A stretch of DNA of 64,000 nt from positions 1 to 64,000 of the forward strand of contig CAZUNB010000001.1 in the NCBI GenBank assembly GCA_964622235.1. The letters run 5' to 3'. Made by a program: the position numbers and the translations under genes. Below are positions 1 through 8,899 of the stretch, in pieces (within the stretch, counting starts at the first letter, position 1; every line of letters begins with the position of its first letter). The notes under the pieces were generated by a model. It had not been told where the DNA came from, ran no database searches, and was given only the letters and a program-made list of their open reading frames with translations. The stretch is from CAZUNB01 sp964622235. GTDB taxonomy: Bacteria; Patescibacteriota; Saccharimonadia; Saccharimonadales; JAGPDM01.

Positions 1-411
1 GAAAGCTTTTTGAATTTTATTTACCACATATACCCCATTCGACCAGCACTAACTGTTGAGGATTATTATAGTTTACTTATAACCGTTAGTAAATAAGCGT
101 AGGCTTGATCAACATCTATTCAGGATAACCCGTAAATTCAAAGCCTCCATAGGATAGGTCTGGGCGTAGAAGAGCAATTCCTGAAATGGGTGTTGTTATT
201 TCAATCAACAGTTCATTGCAACACCACCCCGAACGAAGTGAGTGGGCGACCGTAGGAAGTTTGTTGCAATCTGTTGTTGATAATAACAACAGATCTCTCA
301 AGATATTGTGAAGAGCGCAGCGCTTTGTTCAACTTTGGCGACAAAGTTGAAATAGAAAATACCATTTTTATATTACTTAACGGTGCAAGTAAATAGATTT
401 AATAAACAAGA
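1..411. other. Non-coding, hairpin-rich stretch
   Basis: I see no credible gene here. The segment carries several inverted repeats. Arms at 205-222 and 263-280 pair imperfectly (TTGCAAC with GTTGCAA is the best part) around a core reading GAACGAAGTGAGTGGG. CTGTTGTT and AACAACAG (271-278 and 285-292) form a second hairpin. CAACTTTG and CAAAGTTG near 330-349 form a third. It resembles the gap at 50339-50699, so it is probably a dispersed palindromic element. Confidence 0.6.
311..351. repeat. Dispersed palindromic repeat, copy 1
   Basis: About 33 of 40 bases match 50601-50641 in the same orientation, including an identical ACAAAGTTGA block. The core is a hairpin, CAACTTTG-GCGA-CAAAGTTG, with an 8-bp perfect stem. 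The other copy keeps the hairpin with substitutions. Confidence 0.6.
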
Positions 412-564
412 TTAGTCTGTTGACAAGTGCCAGAGCTTACAATGTTTACAAACATAAGCTTTTAGCATCGTGCCATGCCGGTGCTTAGCATAAACCGCCG
501 CTGCTTCAGCATCGTGTTTGGTTTCAAAAACTAGCTTTTCGTGACACGGCAATTCTTCAAGCAT
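412..564 (-). CDS. 50-residue zinc-ribbon-like small protein
   Basis: A short open frame that begins 5 nt after the aldehyde dehydrogenase stop, so it probably belongs to that transcript. The 50-residue product has a C-terminal CxxC (C39 and C42, in VCKHCKLWH) followed by H46, and an N-terminal C7-H8, which together could bind one zinc ion as a small ribbon or knuckle. The middle (residues 12-30) is polar and predicted helical. There is no clear Shine-Dalgarno sequence; expression may rely on reinitiation after the upstream stop. I cannot name a family. The cysteine and histidine pattern argues that it is a real gene; function unknown. Confidence 0.6.
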   Translation of the reverse strand: MLEELPCHEKLVFETKHDAEAAAVYAKHRHGTMLKAYVCKHCKLWHLSTD

Positions 565-569
565 AGAGA

Positions 570-1931
570 CTAGTCAACGGTGACAGTCTTGATATTGACG
601 AATTCGTGAATACCAACACTGCTGAGTTCACGACCATATCCTGACTCTTTGATACCACCAAATGGTAAGCGTGGATCACTCATGACCATGTTGTTAACTG
701 CGACAACGCCGGATTGGATTTCGTTTCGGGCGTAACGCTCACCTTTTTCAACGTCTTTAGTAAAGATTGCTCCACCAAGACCGAATACAGTGTCGTTGGC
801 TATTTGGATAGCGTCGATTTCATCACTAGCACGAATAAGAGTTGCGACTGGGCCAAAGAGCTCTTCGCTGTACGCAGGCATGCCTTTTCGGACTCCGCCG
901 AGAACAGTTGGGGGATAATAGGCGCCTCTTCCAGTTGGCTTTTCGCCACCGAGAAGTAACTGGGCACCTGCGCTGATTGTCCGGACGACTTGCTCGTGTA
1001 GCTCGTCACGTAGATCACGTCGGGCCATTGGACCGACTTTGGTTGTTGACTTGTTTGGGTCGCCCCACTCAGCTGAGCGCATTGCATCTACAAACAGTTT
1101 TGAGAATTCTTCATAAACACTGTCTTCAACGATAAAGCGCTTGGCAGCCACACAACTCTGGCCGGCATTGATCAGCCTGCTAGCAGCACAAGTTTTAGCA
1201 GCAAATTCGAGATCAGCATCTGCTAAGACAATATAGGGATCAGATCCACCTAGTTCAAGCACTGTTTTCTTGAGTGCGTGTCCCGCGGTTGATGCGACTT
1301 GTCGGCCAGCAGGAGTCGAACCAGTAATAGCAACTGCTTTGACTAATGGATGATTAATTACTGGTTCAGTTTCTCGGCCCGGGACTAGCAGTGTGCGCAT
1401 TATGTTTTCTGGAAAGCCAGCTTCTTGTACTAATGCTTCAATCGCCAAAGCGCAGCCTGGAACGTTACTGGCATGCTTGAGTGCTAAGCCATTTCCCGCC
1501 ATCAAAGATGGTGCAATCTGACGAATAACCTGCCAGAATGGAAAGTTCCATGGCATTATAGCTAGGACGATACCAATTGGCTGGTAGCTTATGTAGCTCT
1601 TTTTTCGATCTGTTTCAATCAGTTCATCTGTCAAAAATTCTTCTGCCTTAGCAGCGTAATAACGACAAGCCCAGGCGCATTTTTTAATCTCGCTGATGCC
1701 GTCAATTACTGTTTTGCCCATTTCATCCGTCATCAATTTAGAGTATTTCTCGGTATTGTCCTCAAGGATTTCAGCCATTCTAATCATGTACTCCGCCCGC
1801 TCAGAAAATTCAGTCTGTCGCCATGACAACCAGTCTTGCTGCATAGACTTCAAAATAGTATCTACCTCGACACCACTATGATCGTTATATTCTTTGAGCA
1901 ACTCCTCGGTCACTGGATTTATTGATTTCAT
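570..1931 (-). CDS. NAD(P)-dependent aldehyde dehydrogenase (succinate-semialdehyde type)
   Basis: A 453-residue aldehyde dehydrogenase that oxidises an aldehyde to the acid with NAD(P). Visible hallmarks are the oxyanion asparagine in MPWNFPFW (N129), the general base in LELGGSD (E226), the nucleophile in GQSC (C260), and EELFGPVA in the C-terminal part. Length fits the GabD/YneI-like soluble group (about 450-490). The start has a strong ribosome site (AGGAGGGG about 6 nt before the ATG). It sits 51 nt downstream of the acetolactate synthase gene on the same strand, so the two may be co-transcribed. Succinate semialdehyde is the usual annotation for this subfamily, but the substrate is not shown by sequence. 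Confidence 0.9.
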   Translation of the reverse strand: MKSINPVTEELLKEYNDHSGVEVDTILKSMQQDWLSWRQTEFSERAEYMIRMAEILEDNTEKYSKLMTDEMGKTVIDGISEIKKCAWACRYYAAKAEEFLTDELIETDRKKSYISYQPIGIVLAIMPWNFPFWQVIRQIAPSLMAGNGLALKHASNVPGCALAIEALVQEAGFPENIMRTLLVPGRETEPVINHPLVKAVAITGSTPAGRQVASTAGHALKKTVLELGGSDPYIVLADADLEFAAKTCAASRLINAGQSCVAAKRFIVEDSVYEEFSKLFVDAMRSAEWGDPNKSTTKVGPMARRDLRDELHEQVVRTISAGAQLLLGGEKPTGRGAYYPPTVLGGVRKGMPAYSEELFGPVATLIRASDEIDAIQIANDTVFGLGGAIFTKDVEKGERYARNEIQSGVVAVNNMVMSDPRLPFGGIKESGYGRELSSVGIHEFVNIKTVTVD

Positions 1932-1982
1932 ATCACCCCTCCTTGATTAGCTATGGTTAATTATACACACGAAACAAGTAAG

Positions 1983-3638
1983 CTATTTCTTTTCGGCGAA
2001 GTATTTCTTCATTTTATCGAAGAGAGCTTGATTAACGCTTGGGTCAATCACTGCCTCGATAACACAGAGTTCGCCGCTTGCGAGGGTTTTCTTTAGTGTT
2101 TCACGGAATTCACCGGCTGTTTTTGGATTGTAGCCATTGATACCAAAACTCTCAGCATATTTCTTGAAGTCAGGGTTAGTTAGTTTAGTGCTGGTTTCCT
2201 TCCCGCCAGTATTCATTCGCTGCTTCCAGCTGATGAGCCCGTAGTCGTTGTCATTGAGAACAACGTTGGTAAAACCAACACCGATACGTTGAGCAGTTTC
2301 AAGTTCTTGTGAGTTCATCATAAAGCCGCCGTCACCTTGTGCAGCTACAACTTGTCGTGTCGGGTCGAGTAGCTTAGCAGCAATACCACCGGGGAGACTA
2401 ATGCCCATACTAGCAAAACCATTGCCGATAATCGTACCATTCGGTACATAGGTTGGGAAGTTACGAGCAATCCACATTTTATGTGAACCAACGTCGCTTA
2501 ATAGCAGCCCATCATCGTCCATAACTTCACGGATAATATCGAGACAACCAGGTGTTGTTAAAGGATCGTCGTCTTCGAGCTTGTAACTAGCTATATCATT
2601 ATAAAGTCTAGTACGGATGTCTTTGTGCCAGTCTTTGGTGAAAGATGGTTTCTTCTCAATCAATAGTTGATTAAGCTGCCAAAGTGCATCGGAAATATCA
2701 CAAATTACTTCAACTTCAGGCTGATAGTGACTATACACCTCAGCATGCACAAAATCGATATGAACGATTTTCTTATCACCGTTTGGGTTCCACTTATGGG
2801 GTGCATATTCACCGATATCGTAGCCAACGCTAATAATAAGATCTGCTTCTTCAAAAGCTTCAAGAGCAAAATCTTTGAAGCCGAGTCCGACCGCCATTAG
2901 ACTTTGTTCACTTTTATCACTCAGCGAACCTTTACCCATAAACGTTCCAACGACAGGAATGTTATGGGTCTCTGCCAGGTCGGTCAGGTGTTTGCTCGCA
3001 AGCTTTCGTACGGCACCATTACCAGCTAGAATAAGTGGTTTCTTAGCCTTTTTAATTAGTTCAAAAGTTTCGCTGATAGCTTTATAGTCTGCAGCTGCGC
3101 GACGTACTCGTTTTGGTAGTAGAGGTTGGGTTTTGATTGCTTCGTCTTGCTTCGCAATATCTTCTGGTAGTTCGATATGAGTTGCACCTGGTTTTTCATA
3201 TTCAGCCTCTTTAAAAGCTTTACGGATAACCTCAGTGACAATAGACGGGCTACGAATAGTTGCCGAATATTTAGTGATTGGCTTATACATCGCCATGACA
3301 TCAATGTACTGGTGGCTCTCGTGGTGCATACGTTCAATGCCGCCCTGCCCAGTGATGACAACTAGTGGAGCTTTGTCGCTATAAGCATCAGCAACGCCAG
3401 TAATAAGATTAGTGGCACCCGGACCAAGCGTACCTAGACAAACACCTGCCTCACCACTAAGTCGGCCCCAGACGTCAGCAATAAAAGCTGCACCGTTTTC
3501 ATGTCGAGTGGGAACAAACGTAATTGAGCTCTTCGCCATACTGAATAGTAAATCCTGATTCTCTTCTCCTGGAACACCAAAAACATATTTAACACCTTCG
3601 GCTTCAAGTGCCTTCACAAATACATCACTCACCTTCAT
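1983..3638 (-). CDS. alsS: Acetolactate synthase, catabolic (AlsS-like)
   Basis: A 551-residue thiamine-diphosphate enzyme that condenses two pyruvates to acetolactate. The N-terminal PYR domain has the catalytic glutamate in RHENGA (E47). A central domain follows, and the C-terminal PP domain carries the metal/ThDP motif GDGGFMMNSQE ending in NDNDYG. No regulatory subunit (IlvN) and no other branched-chain amino-acid gene is nearby, which favours the stand-alone catabolic enzyme (acetoin/butanediol overflow) over biosynthesis. An acetolactate decarboxylase is not in the window. Other ThDP enzymes such as pyruvate oxidase are possible alternatives. Confidence 0.85.
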   Translation of the reverse strand: MKVSDVFVKALEAEGVKYVFGVPGEENQDLLFSMAKSSITFVPTRHENGAAFIADVWGRLSGEAGVCLGTLGPGATNLITGVADAYSDKAPLVVITGQGGIERMHHESHQYIDVMAMYKPITKYSATIRSPSIVTEVIRKAFKEAEYEKPGATHIELPEDIAKQDEAIKTQPLLPKRVRRAAADYKAISETFELIKKAKKPLILAGNGAVRKLASKHLTDLAETHNIPVVGTFMGKGSLSDKSEQSLMAVGLGFKDFALEAFEEADLIISVGYDIGEYAPHKWNPNGDKKIVHIDFVHAEVYSHYQPEVEVICDISDALWQLNQLLIEKKPSFTKDWHKDIRTRLYNDIASYKLEDDDPLTTPGCLDIIREVMDDDGLLLSDVGSHKMWIARNFPTYVPNGTIIGNGFASMGISLPGGIAAKLLDPTRQVVAAQGDGGFMMNSQELETAQRIGVGFTNVVLNDNDYGLISWKQRMNTGGKETSTKLTNPDFKKYAESFGINGYNPKTAGEFRETLKKTLASGELCVIEAVIDPSVNQALFDKMKKYFAEKK

Positions 3639-3711
3639 AAGCTTTTCCTCTCTTTATGATACGTAGTCTTTAGTATAGATGTCGTCAGCAACTAAAGCAA
3701 AACCTCATCTG

Positions 3712-4296
3712 TTACATACCATTTTGATAGATTTTATAATCAGTTACTCCAGAGTCACGAACCGACTTGAGTGCCCTGGCATACTCAGCTAAAACTTTCA
3801 GAGAATAGATAGCTCTGGTTTCGATTTCGCCATGATCAGTTTCGCCATTCATTACTTGGTTAACATTCATGATTCGAATATGTTCTGGTAAATAAAGAAT
3901 CCGTGCATTTTTATAGCTACTCATTCGTAGCTCAGATATGGGGTAGGCACCACCATGAGCTGTCGAGGAAACAGCTGCAATTAATGACGGCTTATCAGCC
4001 ATCGATTTCCCGACATAGCAGAAGAAGTTTTTCAAGGATGGAGGTACCATCCCATTCCACTCTGCTGCAATAACTACGTAGCCATCAGCTGGTTCGAGAA
4101 TTTTCTGTAAGCTCATCGCTGGCTTCCCCATGACATCAGACCAAATATCTTCGTGATTGGTTGGTAGCTCATGTTTATATAAATCTACAATTTCTGTTTC
4201 TACCTCAAGTTTTTCTAGTTGCCCACTGAGCCAGTTGGCAACTTTTATCGATTGACTATCCTTTCGACTACTACCGGACACAAATACAATTTTCAT
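3712..4296 (-). CDS. NADPH-dependent FMN reductase-like flavoprotein
   Basis: A flavodoxin-fold reductase of about 194 residues. The N-terminal phosphate-binding loop is SGSSRKDSQS, and AAEWNGMVPPSLKNFF is the conserved segment that contacts flavin in this family. I start it at the ATG at 4296 because GGAG lies 6 nt upstream; the frame also opens with a TTG at 4308, but that codon overlaps the ribosome site. It probably reduces FMN or a quinone with NAD(P)H. It lies downstream of a redox cluster (peroxiredoxin, membrane protein) on the same strand. Azoreductase or quinone reductase are alternatives that sequence alone cannot separate. Confidence 0.85.
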   Translation of the reverse strand: MKIVFVSGSSRKDSQSIKVANWLSGQLEKLEVETEIVDLYKHELPTNHEDIWSDVMGKPAMSLQKILEPADGYVVIAAEWNGMVPPSLKNFFCYVGKSMADKPSLIAAVSSTAHGGAYPISELRMSSYKNARILYLPEHIRIMNVNQVMNGETDHGEIETRAIYSLKVLAEYARALKSVRDSGVTDYKIYQNGM

Positions 4297-4350
4297 TATT
4301 TTCTCCAAATTTGTTTAAATGTTTAATTGAACACTTAAACTATACACTTC

Positions 4351-5139
4351 TCATTTAGCAGGAGCAAGGGTACGAGAGATAATAACTGCGTAACAAAGTG
4401 ACAATAACCAGGCTCCAAGAAACGCGATATATGGATCATAAATTGCGAGTAACCACCAGAGAGAAACTTGGAATATAAGTATACTAACTACCATTTTAGG
4501 AATCGTGCACACGAGATTATGCAAGTAATCTACACCCTGATCTTTTAGTATGAAGCTTAGACTTAGTGTATACATGACAGGCAATGTCGAGGCTATAAAT
4601 CCAAAAAATGAACCTAATAATTTGGCTGAAATGACAGCTATTGACATCAATATACCTGATGCGAAGAACCGGTATAGTAGGTGTTCGGGTGCTGCCTTGA
4701 TTCTGGTCGACTTCATGTGAAAAGTCGAAATAAACAAAAGATGGAAACCAACTAGGAAGAGACAACCTAATATTACCGCATTGAAAATGTTGATACCTCT
4801 GGTACTGACTGCAGCCACCGTCGCAGCCACCAACCACCCAAGTAAACCTGCTAGTAGCCTGCTCCTGTAAGCACGGTGCTTGTTGCCAAATGAAAATAAA
4901 TACGCAAATAGTACGCTGCATAAAATAAAGATAATCAATTGTGGCAGAATATTTCTAGTGGCTTGAACACCTTCTTGCCAAGTTAAAAATATTAAACCAA
5001 CGAATACCGTGGTCGGCGTTGACATAATAGCTGCAGCTATTCGATAGCTAAAGAGCTTTGAGGCTCTGATTAAAATTACAACAAAACTACCACCAACCAA
5101 AAAAGATAAAAATACCCGTAATGCGAATATGCCGTTCAC
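4351..5139 (-). CDS. Multi-pass membrane protein with two similar halves
   Basis: A 262-residue hydrophobic protein with about eight predicted membrane segments. Two segments resemble each other: AIMSTPTTVFVGLIF followed by QEGVQATRN (about residues 37-63), and IASTLPVMYTLSLSF followed by DQGVDYLHN (second half). This suggests an internally duplicated four-helix unit. The start is GTG and overlaps the stop of the peroxiredoxin gene by one base (TAGTG), so translation is probably coupled. I do not recognise the family with certainty; a transporter is a reasonable guess from the duplicated topology. Confidence 0.65.
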   Translation of the reverse strand: MNGIFALRVFLSFLVGGSFVVILIRASKLFSYRIAAAIMSTPTTVFVGLIFLTWQEGVQATRNILPQLIIFILCSVLFAYLFSFGNKHRAYRSRLLAGLLGWLVAATVAAVSTRGINIFNAVILGCLFLVGFHLLFISTFHMKSTRIKAAPEHLLYRFFASGILMSIAVISAKLLGSFFGFIASTLPVMYTLSLSFILKDQGVDYLHNLVCTIPKMVVSILIFQVSLWWLLAIYDPYIAFLGAWLLSLCYAVIISRTLAPAK

Positions 5140-5651
5140 TATCTAAATCTCTGAAGTTCAACAAGATCAGTGATAATCTCTTCTCCATGGCCGTCAGGTG
5201 TAACATTGTCGTAGCTCTTGGAAATATCACCATTCGGGTTGATGATGAAAGTTTTTCTTAAAACCCCTTCACTGCCTCTTTGGTTTTGGCCCCACGCACC
5301 ATAAGCTTTTGTTGTTACGGCATCATCATCGCTCAAAAGAGTGAAATTAAGATCGTATTTTTTAATAAACTGCTGATGACTGCTCCGATCGTCAGGACTA
5401 ATGCCGATAACTTTCGTGTCTACACCCTCAAGTTCAATACGAACGTCACGAATACTACACGCCTCAGTCGTACAGCCGGGTGTGTCGTTTTTTGGATAGA
5501 AATAGACTATTAGCCAGCTTCCTCGGTAGTCCTCAAGGTCATGTTGCTCTCCTAGGTGATCAAGCAACGAGAAACTAGGAGCTTTATTGCTCAACGTATC
5601 AACCTTGTTGTGGCTGAGTGTCGGTTGGCTTGAAATTGTCTTCGATAACAT
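5139..5651 (-). CDS. bcp: Thiol peroxidase, PrxQ/Bcp-type peroxiredoxin
   Basis: Reduces hydrogen peroxide and organic peroxides with a thiol donor such as thioredoxin. The active site TPGCTTEACSIRD has the peroxidatic cysteine (C60) and the resolving cysteine five residues later (C65), the atypical two-cysteine pattern of PrxQ. KAPSFSLLD and the YFYPKNDTPGC strand are also conserved. The first ATG (5651) makes the gene overlap its upstream neighbour by 53 nt and adds about 19 residues. A TTG at 5594, four bases after the neighbour's stop with AAGG upstream, would give a more usual 151-residue protein and may be the true start. Confidence 0.9.
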   Translation of the reverse strand: MLSKTISSQPTLSHNKVDTLSNKAPSFSLLDHLGEQHDLEDYRGSWLIVYFYPKNDTPGCTTEACSIRDVRIELEGVDTKVIGISPDDRSSHQQFIKKYDLNFTLLSDDDAVTTKAYGAWGQNQRGSEGVLRKTFIINPNGDISKSYDNVTPDGHGEEIITDLVELQRFR

Positions 5652-6099
5652 TAATTTCTCGCAAAATATCCTGGACAGGGCCTTTTAGGTTTCCATTCTC
5701 GTCGACGCCTATTCCAGAGCAGAAGTAAGTAATCCCACTATTTTCATTATCGGAAATTTCGAGCCAACTGTCTGCTTCAGGCAAATTATCATCACAAGCC
5801 TCATCACGGGCTGGCGCTTCACCGAGCTTGGTAGTCTTATTAACTAGATCAATAATCTTATCCTGTTGATCGGTTGTTAGGCCGAGTGTGGTGATGCTGT
5901 CACCACGATTAACCGACAGGCCTGCCTGTCCCTGCGTAAAGGTGATTTCCACTTGTTGGTTATCCTGCTTGCTCTCAACATAAGTAATTGTTGTATTCTC
6001 AGCATCAAAGCGTTTGATCTGAGAAAACCAAATTAACGCTCCAATAGCACCAACTAGCGCTATTGCCACTATAATAAGTATCGGTAGTTTTTCCTTCAT
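5599..6099 (-). CDS. Membrane-anchored extracellular protein, unknown
   Basis: A 166-residue protein with one N-terminal membrane helix (about residues 5-26), after which the chain is polar and acidic and probably outside the cell. Two cysteines (in DEACDDN and TYFCSG) about 30 residues apart could form a disulfide. GGAG lies 9 nt before the ATG. It sits directly between the peroxiredoxin and the large DUF11/PKD surface protein on one strand. I recognise no family. Confidence 0.7.
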   Translation of the reverse strand: MKEKLPILIIVAIALVGAIGALIWFSQIKRFDAENTTITYVESKQDNQQVEITFTQGQAGLSVNRGDSITTLGLTTDQQDKIIDLVNKTTKLGEAPARDEACDDNLPEADSWLEISDNENSGITYFCSGIGVDENGNLKGPVQDILREINVIEDNFKPTDTQPQQG

Positions 6100-6126
6100 A
6101 TCTCACCCACTCCTTCTTTTTTGATC

Positions 6127-8748
6127 TTATTTATTTCCCTGATTATTGGTGTGATTTGCTACTGGCTTAAGCTGAGCGCTCAACAGTTTTCGTCTTGAAG
6201 TAATCCAAGTTCGAACACTCAAGCCGATAAACACGATACCAGCAATGGCGCTACTAATAGGTCCAGTCTTTGGGATGGATCCTGGTGTTTCAGGTCCAGC
6301 TGTAACAGTAATGTCAGGTACGATTTTTACTCGAGCATCGTCACAGTCAACGAGATCTTCACCCTTAGCAATGTCTGGGTTTTTTGGACATTTATCAGCG
6401 CTACAATTTAGATCCGTTTTACCATCTTCGTTAGTATCATGGGCTATACAGACAACATTTGTAACTGTAGCCGCACCGATACTGTCACTGGCAATTGCGT
6501 TGACGGCAAAGTAGACGCTTGAGCCTGGCTCAAGATTGTCTATATTTGGGTTCTGTTCGCCACTAGCAAGTGTCAGACCTTCCGGTAAGACGTCACGCAA
6601 TTTAACGTTTTTTAGCGCTATATTACCAGTGTTGGTGGCTTTGATAAGGAAACGGACTTCAGCTTTCGGTTTAACTTCTACAAGCTCTTGTGCTGCTGCA
6701 AAGCCCGCTTCATCGATTGATGCATTGACATTAGTGGTTACTCTCTTCTCAACATCAAGCGCTGGTTGATCTTCTTCCGAAATGTTAACCGTTACTTTAC
6801 AGGCTTCGCTAGTCTTGTCACCAATATTGGTTTTGAGCTTAGCGGTAACGGTGTACTGACCTGGGTCTTTAAAAGTAATCTTCGTTTTTGGAATCTTACT
6901 TGAAATAACTTGTTCTTCACCAAAATCAAAAATGTACTGGTTGATAACCGCGCCGTTCTGAGCAGTAGCTTGAACGGTAAATTCTCGAGTCGCGCGGTCG
7001 ACAGTGTTAGCTGATAAGCTTACGCAAGCAGCTTCAGGCAATGTCAATTTGACAGTAGCTTGACAACCGACACTTGTTACACGACCGATGGTAGTTACCG
7101 CAGTAGCAACAACTTTTAGTTCAGCATTTGTATCAGTGTACTTGTGACTAGTTTCGGCAACAACTGATCCGCTACCCGATTTATCGAGTATTTGAGTTTG
7201 GCTATCGCCAAAGTTAATTTCAAAGTTATTGATGCGAGCGCCACCACTAGTTGCCCCTGCAACCTTGAAACGATACTCGTTCGTACCAATTTTTTCTGCC
7301 TTTAGACTGACACATTCTGCATTCTTTCTCGGTGTGACATTCGCATCATCACACTCTTCTTTGCCTGGAATTTCTGGCGCCGTGATACAAGCAATATTTC
7401 TGACAGAACTTTCAGTTTTATAAATAACCTGGATGTCTATTTTAACTTCAGCGCCTATCGGCAAAATACCTTTCCAGCCATATTTATCGCCAAACTTCGC
7501 TACATCTCCAGTACCAACAATTTTACCGTTTTTCTTAAGTTGAAATTTCCCACTAACAAATGCTGTTCCGTCTGGAATTTTATCAAGAACACTGGCATTT
7601 AAATCAACGTCACCTGAGTTTTCTGCCATTGAAACAAATCGAACCTGTTGATTAAGGCCTGCCTCAACCCCTTCTTTTCCGTAGAAGTAAGCAGCATCAA
7701 TACTCGCCTTTAAGTCAGTCGTTACTTTTTTACTAATTTTGAAGTTAGGGTTCTTAACTGGAGGTGGTGGAGGTGTTACATCTGGTGGAGTTACGTAGGC
7801 ATAATCACATAGCTGCTGACTAATTTCTTGAGCCTTCGTACAGGCAGTATTTTTAACTTTTACATTAGTATTATAGCTAGCAATAATATCAATTTTAATT
7901 TCATCACCTGGATCGAGACTATACCAAGCTGAATAGCCAGTACCTACACGACCAACATTACCTTTACTGACAATCTTGCCGCCCCTCTTCATTTGCCATG
8001 TTCCGCTGACAAAAGTCGTACCGCTAGGTAGCGTGTCAGTTAATGCGCCGTTAAGCTTAACGTTACCAAGATTTGATGACTGCGAGACAAAACGAACTTT
8101 TTGACCTTTGCTTTTAACTTGAACACTTTTTTGACCCAAATAGAAGGCAGTGTCGGTGTTAGAGCTGAGATCTAAACTAACCTTTTTAGAAATATCATAC
8201 TTTGGTGTTGGTGTTGGTGGTGTATAGGTTGGGGTACCAATTACAGGGTTACCACAAGTTTTAACAACTGCCCATTTGAACTGACCGTTAACCATGTAAA
8301 CATAAGCTGGAATCGAAGCACTCCTAAATGAAACGCTTGGGTGTCGCTGCCATGCACCACCACTCAGAGCTTGGGATCCTGGGATGTTTTCACGGCCAAA
8401 TGTATAAACATTTTGCGCAACAACCTTGCCACCAACGATAACTTTGTTATCGCGAGTCACAGTTCCGCTAACAGCTTGGCAGGCTTGGTTAGCTGATACA
8501 CCAGTTATTTGGAAAGTCTGACGTGCTTCTGCATCACTCTCATTGATCTTACTCGCCAGTTCGCTACAAGAGCCAACACCACCACGAATTATGGCATTGC
8601 TGTCCCAGTCGCCACCTGGATAAGATGCGTTGGTACTATTAATCGGAGCAATTGCAAATCCGAGCAATGCTAGACCAATTAAGCCCAAGAATATCGACCT
8701 AACTTGTATTAGATGTTGAAAATATGAGTTAGCACTTTTTGAAATCAT
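6127..8748 (-). CDS. Cell-wall-anchored surface protein with DUF11-like and PKD-like repeats
   Basis: An 873-residue secreted protein. A signal/anchor helix (about residues 17-35) is followed by two DUF11-like units that both start ISKKV and contain a DxxPxGTxFVSG segment. Next come two PKD-like beta-sandwich units (INNFEINFGDS and INQYIFDFGEE), then a third DUF11-like unit (DVEKRVTTNV ... LRDVLPEGLTL). The C-terminus has an LPxTG-like sorting signal, SIPKTGP, then a membrane helix and a basic tail (SRRK). Sortase would cleave in the IPKTG motif; no sortase gene is in this window. Likely a stalk or adhesin. A PTPTP-rich linker precedes the first repeat. Confidence 0.85.
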   Translation of the reverse strand: MISKSANSYFQHLIQVRSIFLGLIGLALLGFAIAPINSTNASYPGGDWDSNAIIRGGVGSCSELASKINESDAEARQTFQITGVSANQACQAVSGTVTRDNKVIVGGKVVAQNVYTFGRENIPGSQALSGGAWQRHPSVSFRSASIPAYVYMVNGQFKWAVVKTCGNPVIGTPTYTPPTPTPKYDISKKVSLDLSSNTDTAFYLGQKSVQVKSKGQKVRFVSQSSNLGNVKLNGALTDTLPSGTTFVSGTWQMKRGGKIVSKGNVGRVGTGYSAWYSLDPGDEIKIDIIASYNTNVKVKNTACTKAQEISQQLCDYAYVTPPDVTPPPPPVKNPNFKISKKVTTDLKASIDAAYFYGKEGVEAGLNQQVRFVSMAENSGDVDLNASVLDKIPDGTAFVSGKFQLKKNGKIVGTGDVAKFGDKYGWKGILPIGAEVKIDIQVIYKTESSVRNIACITAPEIPGKEECDDANVTPRKNAECVSLKAEKIGTNEYRFKVAGATSGGARINNFEINFGDSQTQILDKSGSGSVVAETSHKYTDTNAELKVVATAVTTIGRVTSVGCQATVKLTLPEAACVSLSANTVDRATREFTVQATAQNGAVINQYIFDFGEEQVISSKIPKTKITFKDPGQYTVTAKLKTNIGDKTSEACKVTVNISEEDQPALDVEKRVTTNVNASIDEAGFAAAQELVEVKPKAEVRFLIKATNTGNIALKNVKLRDVLPEGLTLASGEQNPNIDNLEPGSSVYFAVNAIASDSIGAATVTNVVCIAHDTNEDGKTDLNCSADKCPKNPDIAKGEDLVDCDDARVKIVPDITVTAGPETPGSIPKTGPISSAIAGIVFIGLSVRTWITSRRKLLSAQLKPVANHTNNQGNK

Positions 8749-8899
8749 ATCTGTTCCACTTCCTTTTTATCTTTTATCAGTATAGTTACGTCTTTATATA
8801 AGCATGAACGTTTTTTTATGTCAAGAAGAAAATATCTATCATCTACCCAGTGCGGTCGACTCGATGATACGTTATACTGTCATTAGATAAGGAGCTACA

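Noticed and set aside
116..301. 61-residue minus frame
   Set aside because: Lies in a hairpin-rich repeat, no ribosome site, no protein-like composition.
4297..4308. TTG start for the FMN reductase
   Set aside because: The GGAG ribosome site overlaps it and fits the ATG at 4296.
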